Shown: positions 26,804 through 36,546 of the stretch, piece after piece | Layout: each line of letters begins with the position of its first letter | How positions within the stretch are numbered: the stretch's first letter is position 1 | DNA from: JAFGVL01 sp963662245 | GTDB lineage: Bacteria > Bacteroidota > Bacteroidia > Bacteroidales > Paludibacteraceae | Direction of reading: 5' to 3' | Assembly: GCA_963662245.2 (NCBI GenBank) | Contig: CAXXVQ010000001.1 | Span: forward strand, 297,452 to 361,451 | Length of the DNA stretch: 64,000 nt | The notes under the pieces: generated by a model | The model's database searches: none | What the model was told of the DNA's origin: nothing | The model's input: the letters and a program-made list of their open reading frames with translations, nothing else | Program-made: the position numbers and the translations under genes

Positions 26804-28567
26804 TTACTCTTTCGGTAATTCCACTTTTAAACTCAATTCCTGTAACTGTTCGTCGTCAATCATAGATGGAGCATCGATCATAACATCACGACCAGAGTTG
26901 TTTTTAGGAAAAGCAATACAGTCACGGATACTATCCAAACCAGCCAATAGCGACACAAAGCGGTCAAGACCGAATGCAATACCACCATGAGGAGGTGCAC
27001 CATACTTGAACGCATTCATAAAGAATCCGAATTGGTATTCAGCTTTCTCTTGAGTGAAGCCTAGGCACTTAAACATGGCTGCTTGTAGGTCTTTATCATG
27101 GATACGGATAGACCCCCCACCCAACTCTACACCGTTGATAACCAAGTCATAGGCATTTGCACAAACATCTTTCAGGTTAGTTTGAGTTTTTACCATTTCT
27201 ACTTGTTCAGGTTTAGGAGCTGTAAACGGATGGTGCATTGCCGAAAAGCGTTGAGCATCTTCATCCCACTCTAATAATGGGAAATCAACTACCCAAAGCG
27301 GTGCAAATACATCTTTATTGCGTAAACCAAGGCGAGTTCCCATTTCAAGACGAAGCTCACAAAGTTGTTTTTGTGTTTTTTCTCTTTCACCTGACAATAA
27401 TAAAATCAAGTCACCCGGTTTTGCCCCGAATTTATCAGCCCACACCTTCAAGTCATCTTGTGTATAGAATTTATCAACCGAAGATTTCAAACTGCCATCA
27501 GCTTCGTAACGGACATACACCATTCCTTTTGCTCCAATTTGAGGGCGTTTTACAAAGTCAGTTAAGCCATCCAACTCTTTGCGAGTGTAGCCTGCACAAC
27601 CTTCAGCACAAATACCACCAACATACTCAGAAGAGTTAAACACTACGAAATCTTTCGTTTGTGCTTCTTTAGTAATATCTACAAACTTCATCTCGAAGCG
27701 AATATCCGGTTTATCAGAACCATAGAATTCCATTGCCTCAGCAAATGGCATACGCAAGAATGGTTTGTCAAACTCGATGCCTTTAATATTTTTGAAAACG
27801 GTTTTTACCAATCCTTCAAATAAGTTCAGCACATCATCTTGCTCTACGAAAGACATTTCGCAGTCGATTTGAGTAAACTCAGGTTGACGGTCGGCACGCA
27901 AGTCCTCATCACGGAAACATTTCACGATTTGGAAATAACGATCAAAACCTGCAACCATCAACAACTGTTTGAACTGCTGTGGAGATTGAGGAAGTGCGTA
28001 GAATTCACCCGGATTCATACGAGATGGAACCACAAAGTCACGCGCACCTTCCGGAGTTGATTTAATCAAAACAGGAGTTTCCGTCTCGATAAAATCCTGA
28101 TTAATAAGGTAGTTACGAACTTCAAATCCTAAGCGGTTACGCAACTCAAGATTTTTGCGTACAGCATTACGACGCAAATCCAAGTAGCGGTATTTCATGC
28201 GCAACTCATCACCTCCATCAGTATCGTCTTCGATAGTAAACGGAGGAGTTTCAGCAGCATTAAGGATAATTAAGTCAGACACGATGATCTCGATGTCTCC
28301 GGTTGGAATTTTAGCATTTTTGCTGCTTCGTTCGGCTACGGCACCTTTTACTTGTACCACAAATTCACGACCAAGCTTTTGTGCTTTTTCGCTCAGGTCT
28401 TTGTTTACAGCCTCATCAAAAGCTAACTGAGTGATGCCATAACGGTCGCGTAAATCCACGAAAGTCATTCCACCCAATTTCCGTGTGCGTTGCACCCAAC
28501 CCGACAAAGTCACCTCTGCCCCTACTTGTTCAATGCGGAGTTCCCCGCAGGTATGCGATCTGTACAT
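26804..28567 (-). CDS. aspS: Aspartate-tRNA ligase
   Basis: A 587-residue bacterial-type class II synthetase charging tRNA-Asp. It has the N-terminal OB-fold (EVTLSGWVQRTRKLGGMTFVDLRDRYG), motif 2 FRDEDLRADRQPEFTQID, the bacterial GAD insertion, and motif 3 GGIAFGLDRFVSLLAG. The ATG at 28567 (MYRSHTCGEL) is chosen over a TTG ten codons upstream. Whether it also charges tRNA-Asn cannot be told from sequence alone. It follows fabD by 130 bp. Confidence 0.97.
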   Translation of the reverse strand: MYRSHTCGELRIEQVGAEVTLSGWVQRTRKLGGMTFVDLRDRYGITQLAFDEAVNKDLSEKAQKLGREFVVQVKGAVAERSSKNAKIPTGDIEIIVSDLIILNAAETPPFTIEDDTDGGDELRMKYRYLDLRRNAVRKNLELRNRLGFEVRNYLINQDFIETETPVLIKSTPEGARDFVVPSRMNPGEFYALPQSPQQFKQLLMVAGFDRYFQIVKCFRDEDLRADRQPEFTQIDCEMSFVEQDDVLNLFEGLVKTVFKNIKGIEFDKPFLRMPFAEAMEFYGSDKPDIRFEMKFVDITKEAQTKDFVVFNSSEYVGGICAEGCAGYTRKELDGLTDFVKRPQIGAKGMVYVRYEADGSLKSSVDKFYTQDDLKVWADKFGAKPGDLILLLSGEREKTQKQLCELRLEMGTRLGLRNKDVFAPLWVVDFPLLEWDEDAQRFSAMHHPFTAPKPEQVEMVKTQTNLKDVCANAYDLVINGVELGGGSIRIHDKDLQAAMFKCLGFTQEKAEYQFGFFMNAFKYGAPPHGGIAFGLDRFVSLLAGLDSIRDCIAFPKNNSGRDVMIDAPSMIDDEQLQELSLKVELPKE

Positions 28568-28697
28568 AAACTCAAATGAAGAATTAAGAATTAACAATGA
28601 AGAATTAATCTTCTTATCATCAATACAATATTATAAAAAAGACATGAGCGGCAAGCCATACTTACCACTCACTATCTCGCTATCTAATTTTCTAGTT

Positions 28698-29567
28698 TTA
28701 AGCCACTTCTACCTCTTTAGCAATTTTGCTAACAAGTCCTTGAAGCACTTTACCCGGACCTAGTTCACGGAAAGAAACCGCACCATCTGCAACCATGTTT
28801 TGAACTGATTGCGTCCAACGCACTGGAGCTGTTAATTGAGCGATCAAGTTAGTTTTAATTACCGCAGGATCAGTTTGTGGTTTTGCATCCACATTTTGAT
28901 ATACCGGGCAAATTGGTGCAACGATTACAGTTGCAGCAATAGCAGCTTCTAACTCAACGCGTGCTGGTTCCATTAACGGAGAGTGGAATGCACCACCAAC
29001 AGGAAGTTTCAACGCGCGTTTTGCACCTTTTTCTTTTAATACTTCACAAGCTTTGTCAATACCTTCGTTTGAACCAGAAATTACTAATTGCCCCGGACAA
29101 TTGTAATTTGCAGCAACAACCACCTCTGGAATTGCAGCACAAGCTTCTTCTACGATCTCATCAGCTAAGCCAAGAACAGCTGCCATAGTTCCGGGAACTT
29201 TTTCGCAACATGCTTGCATCCCTAGAGCACGCTTAGAAACTAAAGTTAATCCATCTTCAAAGCTCATTGCTCCGGCTGCTACTAATGCAGAAAATTCACC
29301 TAATGAGTGACCTGCAACCATTTCAGGCTTAAATTCTTCACCTAATGTTTTTGCTAAAATCACTGAGTGTAAGAAAATAGCCGGTTGAGTTACTTTAGTT
29401 TGACGAAGATCTTCATCTGTTCCTTCGAACATAAGATCAGTTATACGGAATCCTAGGATTTCGTTTGCTTTTTCGAATAATTCTTTTGCTAATGGAGAGT
29501 TGTCATAAAGGTCTTTACCCATTCCTACGAATTGAGCTCCTTGACCTGGAAATACAAATGCTTTCAT
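28698..29567 (-). CDS. fabD: Malonyl-CoA:ACP transacylase
   Basis: A 289-residue enzyme that loads malonyl onto acyl carrier protein in fatty acid synthesis. The nucleophile serine is in GHSLGEF near residue 92, the catalytic histidine in GGAFHSPLM near 201, and the oxyanion region is FPGQGAQFVGMG at the N-terminus. Codon choice is regular, as in a well-expressed housekeeping gene. It has its own promoter and may be read with aspS. Confidence 0.97.
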   Translation of the reverse strand: MKAFVFPGQGAQFVGMGKDLYDNSPLAKELFEKANEILGFRITDLMFEGTDEDLRQTKVTQPAIFLHSVILAKTLGEEFKPEMVAGHSLGEFSALVAAGAMSFEDGLTLVSKRALGMQACCEKVPGTMAAVLGLADEIVEEACAAIPEVVVAANYNCPGQLVISGSNEGIDKACEVLKEKGAKRALKLPVGGAFHSPLMEPARVELEAAIAATVIVAPICPVYQNVDAKPQTDPAVIKTNLIAQLTAPVRWTQSVQNMVADGAVSFRELGPGKVLQGLVSKIAKEVEVA

Positions 29568-29659
29568 TGACTTTTGTTTTTTTTAGTTAAGAAGTAAATA
29601 GGCTGACAAATACATTCAAATCAGTCATTTACTAATCAATAATAATAAATTTCAGGCTG

Positions 29660-29689
29660 CAAAGATAAAAATAATCAGAGGGAGGCAAT
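29660..29689 (-). promoter_or_regulatory. Promoter of fabD
   Basis: On the minus strand ATTG (29686-29689), an 18-bp spacer and TATCTTTG (29660-29667) match the -33/-7 pattern. The -7 box is 92 bp upstream of the ATG, giving a rather long 5' leader. Confidence 0.6.
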
Positions 29690-29771
29690 GAAAAATTTGA
29701 GGCATTTTTTCAACACTCTAATCTTTTGAAAAAAAGGCATGCAAAGCTATTTCAGAAATAAGCATACAAAG

Positions 29772-29803
29772 ATTGAAGAATCATTTCAAAAATAGTATTT
29801 TTG
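29772..29803 (+). promoter_or_regulatory. Promoter of the class A penicillin-binding protein gene
   Basis: ATTG (29772-29775), a 20-bp spacer and TATTTTTG (29796-29803). The -7 box overlaps the TTG that opens the longer frame, supporting ATG 29834 as the start. Confidence 0.65.
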
Positions 29804-29833
29804 CAACAAACAACAACTACAAAATCAACTACA

Positions 29834-32170
29834 ATGACTGCGAAAAAAAACGCAAGACCTAATATCAAGTTTTTACTTATTTTCTGGGGAATTTTTGCCT
29901 TTGTTATCCTTTTAGGGATATCTATGTTTTACTTTATTGCCAATGGCAATATTGGCTACATGCCTCCTATTGAAGAACTTCAAAATCCAAAAAATAAATT
30001 CGCAACCGAAATATACACTTCAGACAACCAACTACTTGGACGCTACTTCCAAAGTAAAGAAAACCGTGTTAGTGTAAGCTATTCTGACATCTCACCTAAT
30101 GTTATTAATGCTTTAGTAGCCACAGAAGATGCCCGCTTTTATAACCACTCCGGAGTAGATGCTACAGCACTAGGTAGAGCAGTTATTCTTCGTGGAATTC
30201 TACAAAGAAAAAGTGCCGGTGGTGGTAGTACAATTACACAACAGCTAGCAAAACAACTTTGGTCTCCTCATGCCGACAATTTCTTTGAACGCGCACTCCA
30301 AAAACCTATAGAATGGACAATTGCAGTACAGTTAGAGAAATTTTACACCAAAGATGAAATTATAACGATGTATTTGAATCAGTTTGATTTCTTATACAAT
30401 GCTGTAGGTATTAAATCGGCTGCACAGGTATATTTCAGCAAGACACCTGATTCTCTTAAAATAGAAGAAGCAGCTACACTTGTCGGGATGTGTAAAAATC
30501 CTTCGTACTTCAATCCTATCAGACATCCTGAACGCACAAAAGGTCGCCGTAACACGGTATTCAACCAAATGCGTAAAGCCGATTTTATTACAGAGGCTGA
30601 ATGTGATTCCTTATGTCTTTTACCTTTAGAAACTCATTTTCAACGCATAGACCACAAACAAGGAAAGGCTCCTTATTTCAGAGAATATTTACGCTTAGTC
30701 TTAACGGCTAAAGAACCCCAAAAAGAACATTATGCAAGTTGGCAACACCAAGAGTATTATGAAGACTCCTTGGAGTGGGTAAACAATCCTCTTTATGGAT
30801 TCTGTAATAAAAATAAAAAAGCTGACGGCACAAATTACAACATCTATACAGATGGACTAAAGATTTACACTACGATAGACTCTCGCATGCAGCAATATGC
30901 AGAAGATGCTGTAAGCGAACACATACAATACCTTCAAGATAAATTCTTCAAGGAAAAGAAAGGTAGAAGCTACGCTCCATTCTCACGCGACTTAAAACCG
31001 GAACAAATCAAGGCTTCAATGAATTTAGCAATGCGAAACAGCGACCGCTATATGAAAATGAGAAAAGATGGTGCTTCTGAAGCTGAAATTGAAAGAGCGT
31101 TCAACACACCTGATTCGATGCAAATATTTACTTACAATGGGATGAAAGATACAGTGCTTACTCCACTTGACTCTATCCGCTACCAGAAATATTTCTTGCG
31201 TTGTTCATTCATGTCTATTAGTCCGGTAAATGGTCATGTGAAAGCTTATGTTGGTGGACCAAATTTTGAACAATTCCAATATGATATGGCAACGAAAGGA
31301 CGCCGTCAGGTTGGTTCTACAATCAAGCCATATCTTTACACTTTAGCTATGGAAGAAGGCATGTCTCCATGTGACAAGACTATTAACCATCCATATACTC
31401 TTATTACTGAAACAGGAACTGAATGGACTCCTAGAAATGGTTCAAAATCAAAACTAAATGAGTATGTTACACTTCGCTGGGGGCTAGCCAACTCAAACAA
31501 CTGGATATCAGCATACATAATGAGCTTATACACACCTGAGGCCTTAGTTAAATTGATGAAATCGTTTGGTATCAGAGGTAGAATTGATCCGGTAGTTTCT
31601 CTTTGTCTTGGCCCTGTTGAAATCAAACTTGCAGAAATGGTAGATGCCTACACTACTTTCCCAAATAAAGGGCTACGCGTAGAACCGGTATATGTTACCC
31701 GCATTGAAGACGCTAACGGTAATATAATTGCCACATTTGCACCTAAAATGAAAGAAATTATTAGCGAAACTACTGCATACAAAATGATACATATGCTTAG
31801 AGCCGTAATTGATCAAGGAACAGGCGTAAGATTAAGATATAAATATGGGATAAAAGCTGAAATCTGTGGTAAAACTGGGACTACTCAAAATAACTCTGAC
31901 GGTTGGTTCATTGGGTTCACTCCTAGTCTGGTTTCCGGAGCATGGGTTGGTGGCGAAGACCGGGGCATACATTTTGACTACACGAACGACGGTCAAGGTG
32001 CTGCAATGGCTCTTCCTATTTGGGCTCTATATATGAAAAAAGTGTATGCTGACACTGAGCTTGGGTATTCAGAAGACGAAAAATTTGAAATGCCTGATAA
32101 TTTTAGAGTAATTAATGGATGCCTACAAGAAGTCCCTGACTCTGAAGCAAAAGACGAAATACTAGATTAA
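29834..32170 (+). CDS. Class A penicillin-binding protein (PBP1A type)
   Basis: A 778-residue bifunctional cell-wall synthase anchored by one N-terminal membrane helix (residues about 12-36). The GT51 glycosyltransferase domain has the catalytic Glu98 in ATEDARFYNHSGVD, then GGSTITQQLAKQLW and EKFYTKDEIITMYLNQ. The transpeptidase domain has STIK (Ser495), SNN (Ser554) and KTGTT (Lys680). It polymerises lipid II and cross-links peptidoglycan in the periplasm. A TPR gene follows 18 bp downstream and probably shares its transcript. In other organisms the name mrcA or ponA is used. Confidence 0.95.
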   Translation: MTAKKNARPNIKFLLIFWGIFAFVILLGISMFYFIANGNIGYMPPIEELQNPKNKFATEIYTSDNQLLGRYFQSKENRVSVSYSDISPNVINALVATEDARFYNHSGVDATALGRAVILRGILQRKSAGGGSTITQQLAKQLWSPHADNFFERALQKPIEWTIAVQLEKFYTKDEIITMYLNQFDFLYNAVGIKSAAQVYFSKTPDSLKIEEAATLVGMCKNPSYFNPIRHPERTKGRRNTVFNQMRKADFITEAECDSLCLLPLETHFQRIDHKQGKAPYFREYLRLVLTAKEPQKEHYASWQHQEYYEDSLEWVNNPLYGFCNKNKKADGTNYNIYTDGLKIYTTIDSRMQQYAEDAVSEHIQYLQDKFFKEKKGRSYAPFSRDLKPEQIKASMNLAMRNSDRYMKMRKDGASEAEIERAFNTPDSMQIFTYNGMKDTVLTPLDSIRYQKYFLRCSFMSISPVNGHVKAYVGGPNFEQFQYDMATKGRRQVGSTIKPYLYTLAMEEGMSPCDKTINHPYTLITETGTEWTPRNGSKSKLNEYVTLRWGLANSNNWISAYIMSLYTPEALVKLMKSFGIRGRIDPVVSLCLGPVEIKLAEMVDAYTTFPNKGLRVEPVYVTRIEDANGNIIATFAPKMKEIISETTAYKMIHMLRAVIDQGTGVRLRYKYGIKAEICGKTGTTQNNSDGWFIGFTPSLVSGAWVGGEDRGIHFDYTNDGQGAAMALPIWALYMKKVYADTELGYSEDEKFEMPDNFRVINGCLQEVPDSEAKDEILD

Positions 32171-32188
32171 TAAAAACTGCCCCCGTTT

Positions 32189-34153
32189 ATGAAACGAATA
32201 CATCTTATACTCTTCTCATTGATATTATCACTTTCAGTATGCGGGCAATTAAATACAAAAAGAATTCTTGACAACGGTAGAAATGCGCTCTACTTTGAGG
32301 ATTATGTTTTATCCATTCAATACTTCAATAAAGTTATTGAACTAAAACCACATATTCCTGAATCATATTACTACAGAGCTGTTGCCAAAATTTATCTAGA
32401 AGATTACTTGGGAGCAGAAGCGGATTGCAACAAAGCTGTAGAAATCAATCCGTTCAATCCGGACTTTTACTATACTAGAGGTTTTGCTCGAAAAAAAATG
32501 GACAAACTTCAAGAAGCAAAAGCTGACTTTAACAAAGCTATAGAATATGCTCCTGAAAACTTTGATTATTTTATTCATCGAATTGAGCTATTCGAACAAC
32601 TTGATGAGACAAATAGCGCCCTTGATGACATCGAATTCCTTTTATCTCATAAGTATAAAAACAAAGATCTTGTTTACCTTGAAAAAGCTCAGATTCTCTT
32701 AAAAAAGACTGACACCCTTGTTGCTAAACAAATGATGGACAGCCTCATCCTAAAGGATACAACAAACGCTTACTTTTATAACATCAGAGCTTATATCCAC
32801 TTAACTCAAAAGGAAGACAGTTCAGCTCTATATGACTACAATAAGTCTATTTCCTTAGATACTCTTAATCCTTCTACCTATATCAATAGAGGAATACTTG
32901 CTTACAGAATAAAAGATTACCGAACCGCAATTAGCGATTACAACAAGGCTGTAGAACTAGACAGTTCTAATACTCAAGCTTTATTCAATAGAGGCTTGTT
33001 ACGAACTGAAGTTGGTGACAACAACAACGCCATCAAAGATTTTAGTAGAATATTACATCTTGATGAAGAAAATGACGATGCCAGATTCCAAAGAGCAACA
33101 GTACTTCTTAGCTTAAAAAATTATAATCTAGCGATTACTGATTTTGACAGAATTATCAAAAAATACCCCGACTTTATTCCTGCATATTATGGAAAGGCTG
33201 ATGCTGAAGAAGGCCTAAATAATATGAAACAGGCTTCAATTGATAGATACAAAGCTCATTTAATCAAAGAAGAATACAAAAACGGAAAAACAAAATCACC
33301 TAAAACAGATACACAAATAGCAAATAATCAACCTAGCCTTACAGATAAAATAAAGAACTATGATGAGTCTGAAAGCAGTGAGAATAAATACGATGATAAA
33401 ATTAGAGGTAAAATTCAGGATCAATATGCAGATGCAAGACTGATTAAGAACTACATCATTAGCTACTACTCCCCCAACAATAATCTAAGAAAGATAAAGA
33501 ACTTTAGCACAGAACTAAACCAGTTCAATAAAGAGTTAAATAGCGACCTAAAACTCACTAATGAAGAAATCCCTTTATCTAAGGAGTTAATTGCAATGCA
33601 TTTTAGGCGAATTGAATCTATCAACCAACAACTTCGTATTGATAGTTTAAATCCTAAATTATATATGCTTAAAGGGATTAATAATGCACTAGTTATTAAC
33701 CTAGATGATGCTGTTAATGACTTTAATCAAGCTATCAATATTGACCCTAGCATGACTTTAGCCTATTTCAACAGAGCTAATATCAGATTCAAGTTGCTTG
33801 ATTTTAGTGTTCATCAAACAAATGCAAAAAAGGATAAAGAAACAGAAAAGACAAATGCATTCATTGCAGAACTAATTCTTCACGACTATAGTCAAGTCAT
33901 TAAGCTATCTCCAGACTTTTTCTACGCCTGGCTCAATAAAGGGAACTGCTACTTTTTGCGCCAAGATTATGAAAACGCAATTAAATGCTTTACAGAAACA
34001 ATTAAAATCAACAACGGTTTAGGTGAAGCCTATATGAACAGAGCTATCTGTTACTTGTATTTAAACGATAAGGAAAATGCTCTTGCTGATTTCAGCAAAG
34101 CAGGTGAGTTAGGTTTATATCAAGCTTATAACTTGATTAAACGATTTAAGTAA
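32189..34153 (+). CDS. Exported TPR-repeat protein
   Basis: A 654-residue protein with a short signal peptide (ILSLSVCGQ). It consists of two TPR arrays, residues about 25-345 and 480-650, shown by recurring motifs such as ALYDYNKSI, AISDYNKAVELD and AFNRANIRFK-like units. A charged, poorly ordered linker (about 360-420) separates them. TPR arrays mediate protein-protein binding; the partner is unknown. Co-orientation and 18-bp spacing to the PBP1A gene suggest a link to the cell envelope (inference). Its 3' end is 3 bp from a convergent gene. Confidence 0.88.
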   Translation: MKRIHLILFSLILSLSVCGQLNTKRILDNGRNALYFEDYVLSIQYFNKVIELKPHIPESYYYRAVAKIYLEDYLGAEADCNKAVEINPFNPDFYYTRGFARKKMDKLQEAKADFNKAIEYAPENFDYFIHRIELFEQLDETNSALDDIEFLLSHKYKNKDLVYLEKAQILLKKTDTLVAKQMMDSLILKDTTNAYFYNIRAYIHLTQKEDSSALYDYNKSISLDTLNPSTYINRGILAYRIKDYRTAISDYNKAVELDSSNTQALFNRGLLRTEVGDNNNAIKDFSRILHLDEENDDARFQRATVLLSLKNYNLAITDFDRIIKKYPDFIPAYYGKADAEEGLNNMKQASIDRYKAHLIKEEYKNGKTKSPKTDTQIANNQPSLTDKIKNYDESESSENKYDDKIRGKIQDQYADARLIKNYIISYYSPNNNLRKIKNFSTELNQFNKELNSDLKLTNEEIPLSKELIAMHFRRIESINQQLRIDSLNPKLYMLKGINNALVINLDDAVNDFNQAINIDPSMTLAYFNRANIRFKLLDFSVHQTNAKKDKETEKTNAFIAELILHDYSQVIKLSPDFFYAWLNKGNCYFLRQDYENAIKCFTETIKINNGLGEAYMNRAICYLYLNDKENALADFSKAGELGLYQAYNLIKRFK

Positions 34154-34156
34154 GAA

Positions 34157-34720
34157 TTACGGATTTGATTTTACAACGACCGGAACACTGTCTTCTTTAA
34201 AACGCTCAATAATACTATCAATCTTGCTTTTATCTAAACGCTTTAAAGCAGCAGATTTTTTAGAATCAGTAGCAACTTCTCCTGTAGGAACAAGTTTAAG
34301 AAGGCTATCTATCGAAATGGTTCCCGAAGACTTGCTCTCTTTTTGTTTCTGAGCTGAAGTTTCAGTCTTTTTAGAAACAGTCTTTGAGGCTGATTCTTCT
34401 TCTGAAGCTATTCCCTTTGCTGGAATATAAAATATTATATGATTACCAGACAGCTTTGTTTGAACTGACTTATTGGGCAATAGTTGTTTAAGCACCTCAT
34501 CTAAAGACACCCGATCTACAACAATACTAACTTTCTGATTAGGATTAACGACAGAGCTTAAGTAAATAAACTTTACATCAGCTTGAGATTCAATCTCTTT
34601 CAAGATCTCCCCTACAGCTTGAGATTTTGCTTTTAGGCTTATTTTTTTATTGAAAACATCAGCCGCTGAAACCGTTAAGACAATACCTAACAGAAAAAAA
34701 ATTAAAATACGAAATTTCAT
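34157..34720 (-). CDS. Free-standing STN-domain protein
   Basis: A 187-residue exported protein with a signal peptide (FFLLGIVLTVSAAD). Residues about 25-110 are a secretin/TonB N-terminal short domain: KISLKAKSQAVGEILKEIES, FIYLSSVVNPNQKVSI, VSLDEVLKQLL and GNHIIFYIP. The rest is Ser/Lys-rich and low complexity. STN domains normally lead a SusC-type TonB receptor and signal to FecR. Here the domain ends as its own protein, 2 bp after the FecR gene, and no receptor follows; the next gene is convergent. Confidence 0.85.
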   Translation of the reverse strand: MKFRILIFFLLGIVLTVSAADVFNKKISLKAKSQAVGEILKEIESQADVKFIYLSSVVNPNQKVSIVVDRVSLDEVLKQLLPNKSVQTKLSGNHIIFYIPAKGIASEEESASKTVSKKTETSAQKQKESKSSGTISIDSLLKLVPTGEVATDSKKSAALKRLDKSKIDSIIERFKEDSVPVVVKSNP

Positions 34721-34722
34721 TT

Positions 34723-35721
34723 CTAGTTATTAGCCTTATATATCTTTAACTGATTGTTTTCTTCTATAATTTGAACACCTAAAACTACTTTTAGTAATTC
34801 CTCAACCTCTTCTATAGAAATATTATCATCAAAGTTTGCATTCAATCTTTGAGATGCTAACTCAGGACTCTCTAATACAAATTGCTTGTTAAATTTCGCA
34901 TTAAGCTTATTAAGAACTACATCTAATGATGTATTTTCAAACATTAACGCATTTTCAATTTGTTGTCTAAGTGGTTGGTTCAAATCAAAATTACCACTTG
35001 TGATTTTTTTTGATTTGCCAAGAATAGTGATATAGTTTCCTGCTTTTAAAATCTTCTCAACATTAGCATAGTCAACTTGCACAATACCCTCAGAAACTTT
35101 AACGGTAACATCTCCGGTCAATGAGTCTGATGTAACTTTAAATTCAGTACCTATATCTGTAATGTTAACATTATTCACTTCAATACTGAAAGGATGCTTA
35201 TCATCATGTTTTACCTCAAAATATGCTTCACCTTTCAAATGTAACTTACGATGCTTTGAACCAAAGCTATCATCAGCCGTTAATTTTGAATTTGGACTAA
35301 GGATAGCGAATGTTCCATCAGTCAAAACAACCTCTTTAGCTTGATTTCCCGCTTGAGCAATTACCAGTTCTTCTGATTTTGAGAAGACACTAATAAATAC
35401 ACCTACAAATAATACAATTGCTGCTGCAACAGAGGAAATAGTCACCCACGAAATCTTATTTGACTTCTTAGAAATTACTTTTGATTTGCTTTCTACATGC
35501 TTATCAAACGATGCAATTGCAGCATTTACATCAAATTGAGGTGTTTCTGCAGGCTGTTTCACTGCTTCAAGTATCGCTCTTACATTATTAAACACTTGAA
35601 CATTATTGGAGCTATCTTTTAACCATTGTAATAACAACTCTCTTTCTGAAGCGTCAATATCTCCATTCAAATAACGAATGGTAAGCTGCTCATAATCTAT
35701 GTATCCTAAATTGTCTTGCAT
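34723..35721 (-). CDS. FecR-family anti-sigma factor
   Basis: A 332-residue single-span membrane protein. The cytoplasmic part (1-90) holds the sigma-binding region, the membrane helix is near 93-112 (VTISSVAAAIVLFVGVFISV), the periplasmic FecR domain includes TDGTFAILSPNSKL, GEAYFEVKHDDKHPFSIEV and ITDIGTEFKV, and the C-terminal domain (LDVVLNKLNAKFNKQFV) is of the DUF4974 type that contacts an STN partner. It restrains the ECF sigma factor encoded upstream until a surface signal arrives. Confidence 0.93.
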   Translation of the reverse strand: MQDNLGYIDYEQLTIRYLNGDIDASERELLLQWLKDSSNNVQVFNNVRAILEAVKQPAETPQFDVNAAIASFDKHVESKSKVISKKSNKISWVTISSVAAAIVLFVGVFISVFSKSEELVIAQAGNQAKEVVLTDGTFAILSPNSKLTADDSFGSKHRKLHLKGEAYFEVKHDDKHPFSIEVNNVNITDIGTEFKVTSDSLTGDVTVKVSEGIVQVDYANVEKILKAGNYITILGKSKKITSGNFDLNQPLRQQIENALMFENTSLDVVLNKLNAKFNKQFVLESPELASQRLNANFDDNISIEEVEELLKVVLGVQIIEENNQLKIYKANN

Positions 35722-35796
35722 ATTAATTAAACAGGGACAAGTAAAAAATTACTTAACTATTTTTGATTTTTTTATTCCAACTTTAAAAAACGACCA

Positions 35797-36339
35797 TTAA
35801 TTAAAAATTGAGCGCAAACTCTTTAATGCATTATACACATGCGTCTCAACTGTTCTAGGAGATAAACCTAACATCTCTGCAATCTCCTTTGTTCGTTTTC
35901 CTTCTAAATATTTCATTTTAAAAACCTCACCACTTTGAGCTGGCAAACCCTCAATTGCTTCAAAGACTCTTGCTTCTAGTTGTTCTCTTTCAAGTTCAGA
36001 TTCAAGATTATCCTCCTGCAATGAAAGTAAATTGATTTCTGCAACTACCACATCAGCATGTTTTGCTACAACTTTTTGATGTTCAAGATAATTTATACAA
36101 GCATTTTTTACCGATAGAAACAAATAAGCTTTAAGGTTAGACACCTCTGTAAACCTTTCTTTTTGCTCCCATAGCTTCACCATAGACTCTTGGACGATAT
36201 CTTCTGCCTGTTGATCACATTGCGTATACCTCCATGCAAACTTACATAGTTGTGCATAGTATAAAGCATAGATCTGTTTGAAGGCATTAACATCTCCTTT
36301 TGCTATTTTAAGGCTAATATCTTCGTCAAGTTTTTGCAT
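35797..36339 (-). CDS. ECF sigma-70 factor, Bacteroidota FecI-like family
   Basis: A 180-residue sigma factor. Region 2 is DVNAFKQIYALYYAQLCKFAWRY... with DIVQESMVKLWEQ, and region 4 is LPAQSGEVFKMKYLEGK followed by the helix-turn-helix TKEIAEMLGLSPRTVETHV. It is the first gene of the sigma/anti-sigma/STN cassette. Targets cannot be read from the window, since no SusC/SusD pair adjoins it. Confidence 0.94.
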   Translation of the reverse strand: MQKLDEDISLKIAKGDVNAFKQIYALYYAQLCKFAWRYTQCDQQAEDIVQESMVKLWEQKERFTEVSNLKAYLFLSVKNACINYLEHQKVVAKHADVVVAEINLLSLQEDNLESELEREQLEARVFEAIEGLPAQSGEVFKMKYLEGKRTKEIAEMLGLSPRTVETHVYNALKSLRSIFN

Positions 36340-36355
36340 AAAATATTTTGCGCCA

Positions 36356-36363
36356 CAAATTTA
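36356..36363 (-). promoter_or_regulatory. -7 box of the sigma factor cassette
   Basis: Minus-strand TAAATTTG matches TAnnTTTG, 16 bp upstream of the sigma gene ATG, implying a very short 5' leader. Confidence 0.5.
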
Positions 36364-36546
36364 CGAAAACAATAAATATTTTTTATCAGTTATCTCTAAA
36401 ACTTTAAAAGAAAGTTAAAAAATAAAATAAACAATTAATAAACAACCACTTACATTTACACCTAAAAAAAATATAAATTTTTATCAATTTCAATTACGAA
36501 ATAATAAAACACAACCTGTCTTCTAGATATAAAAAATAAAAAGCAT

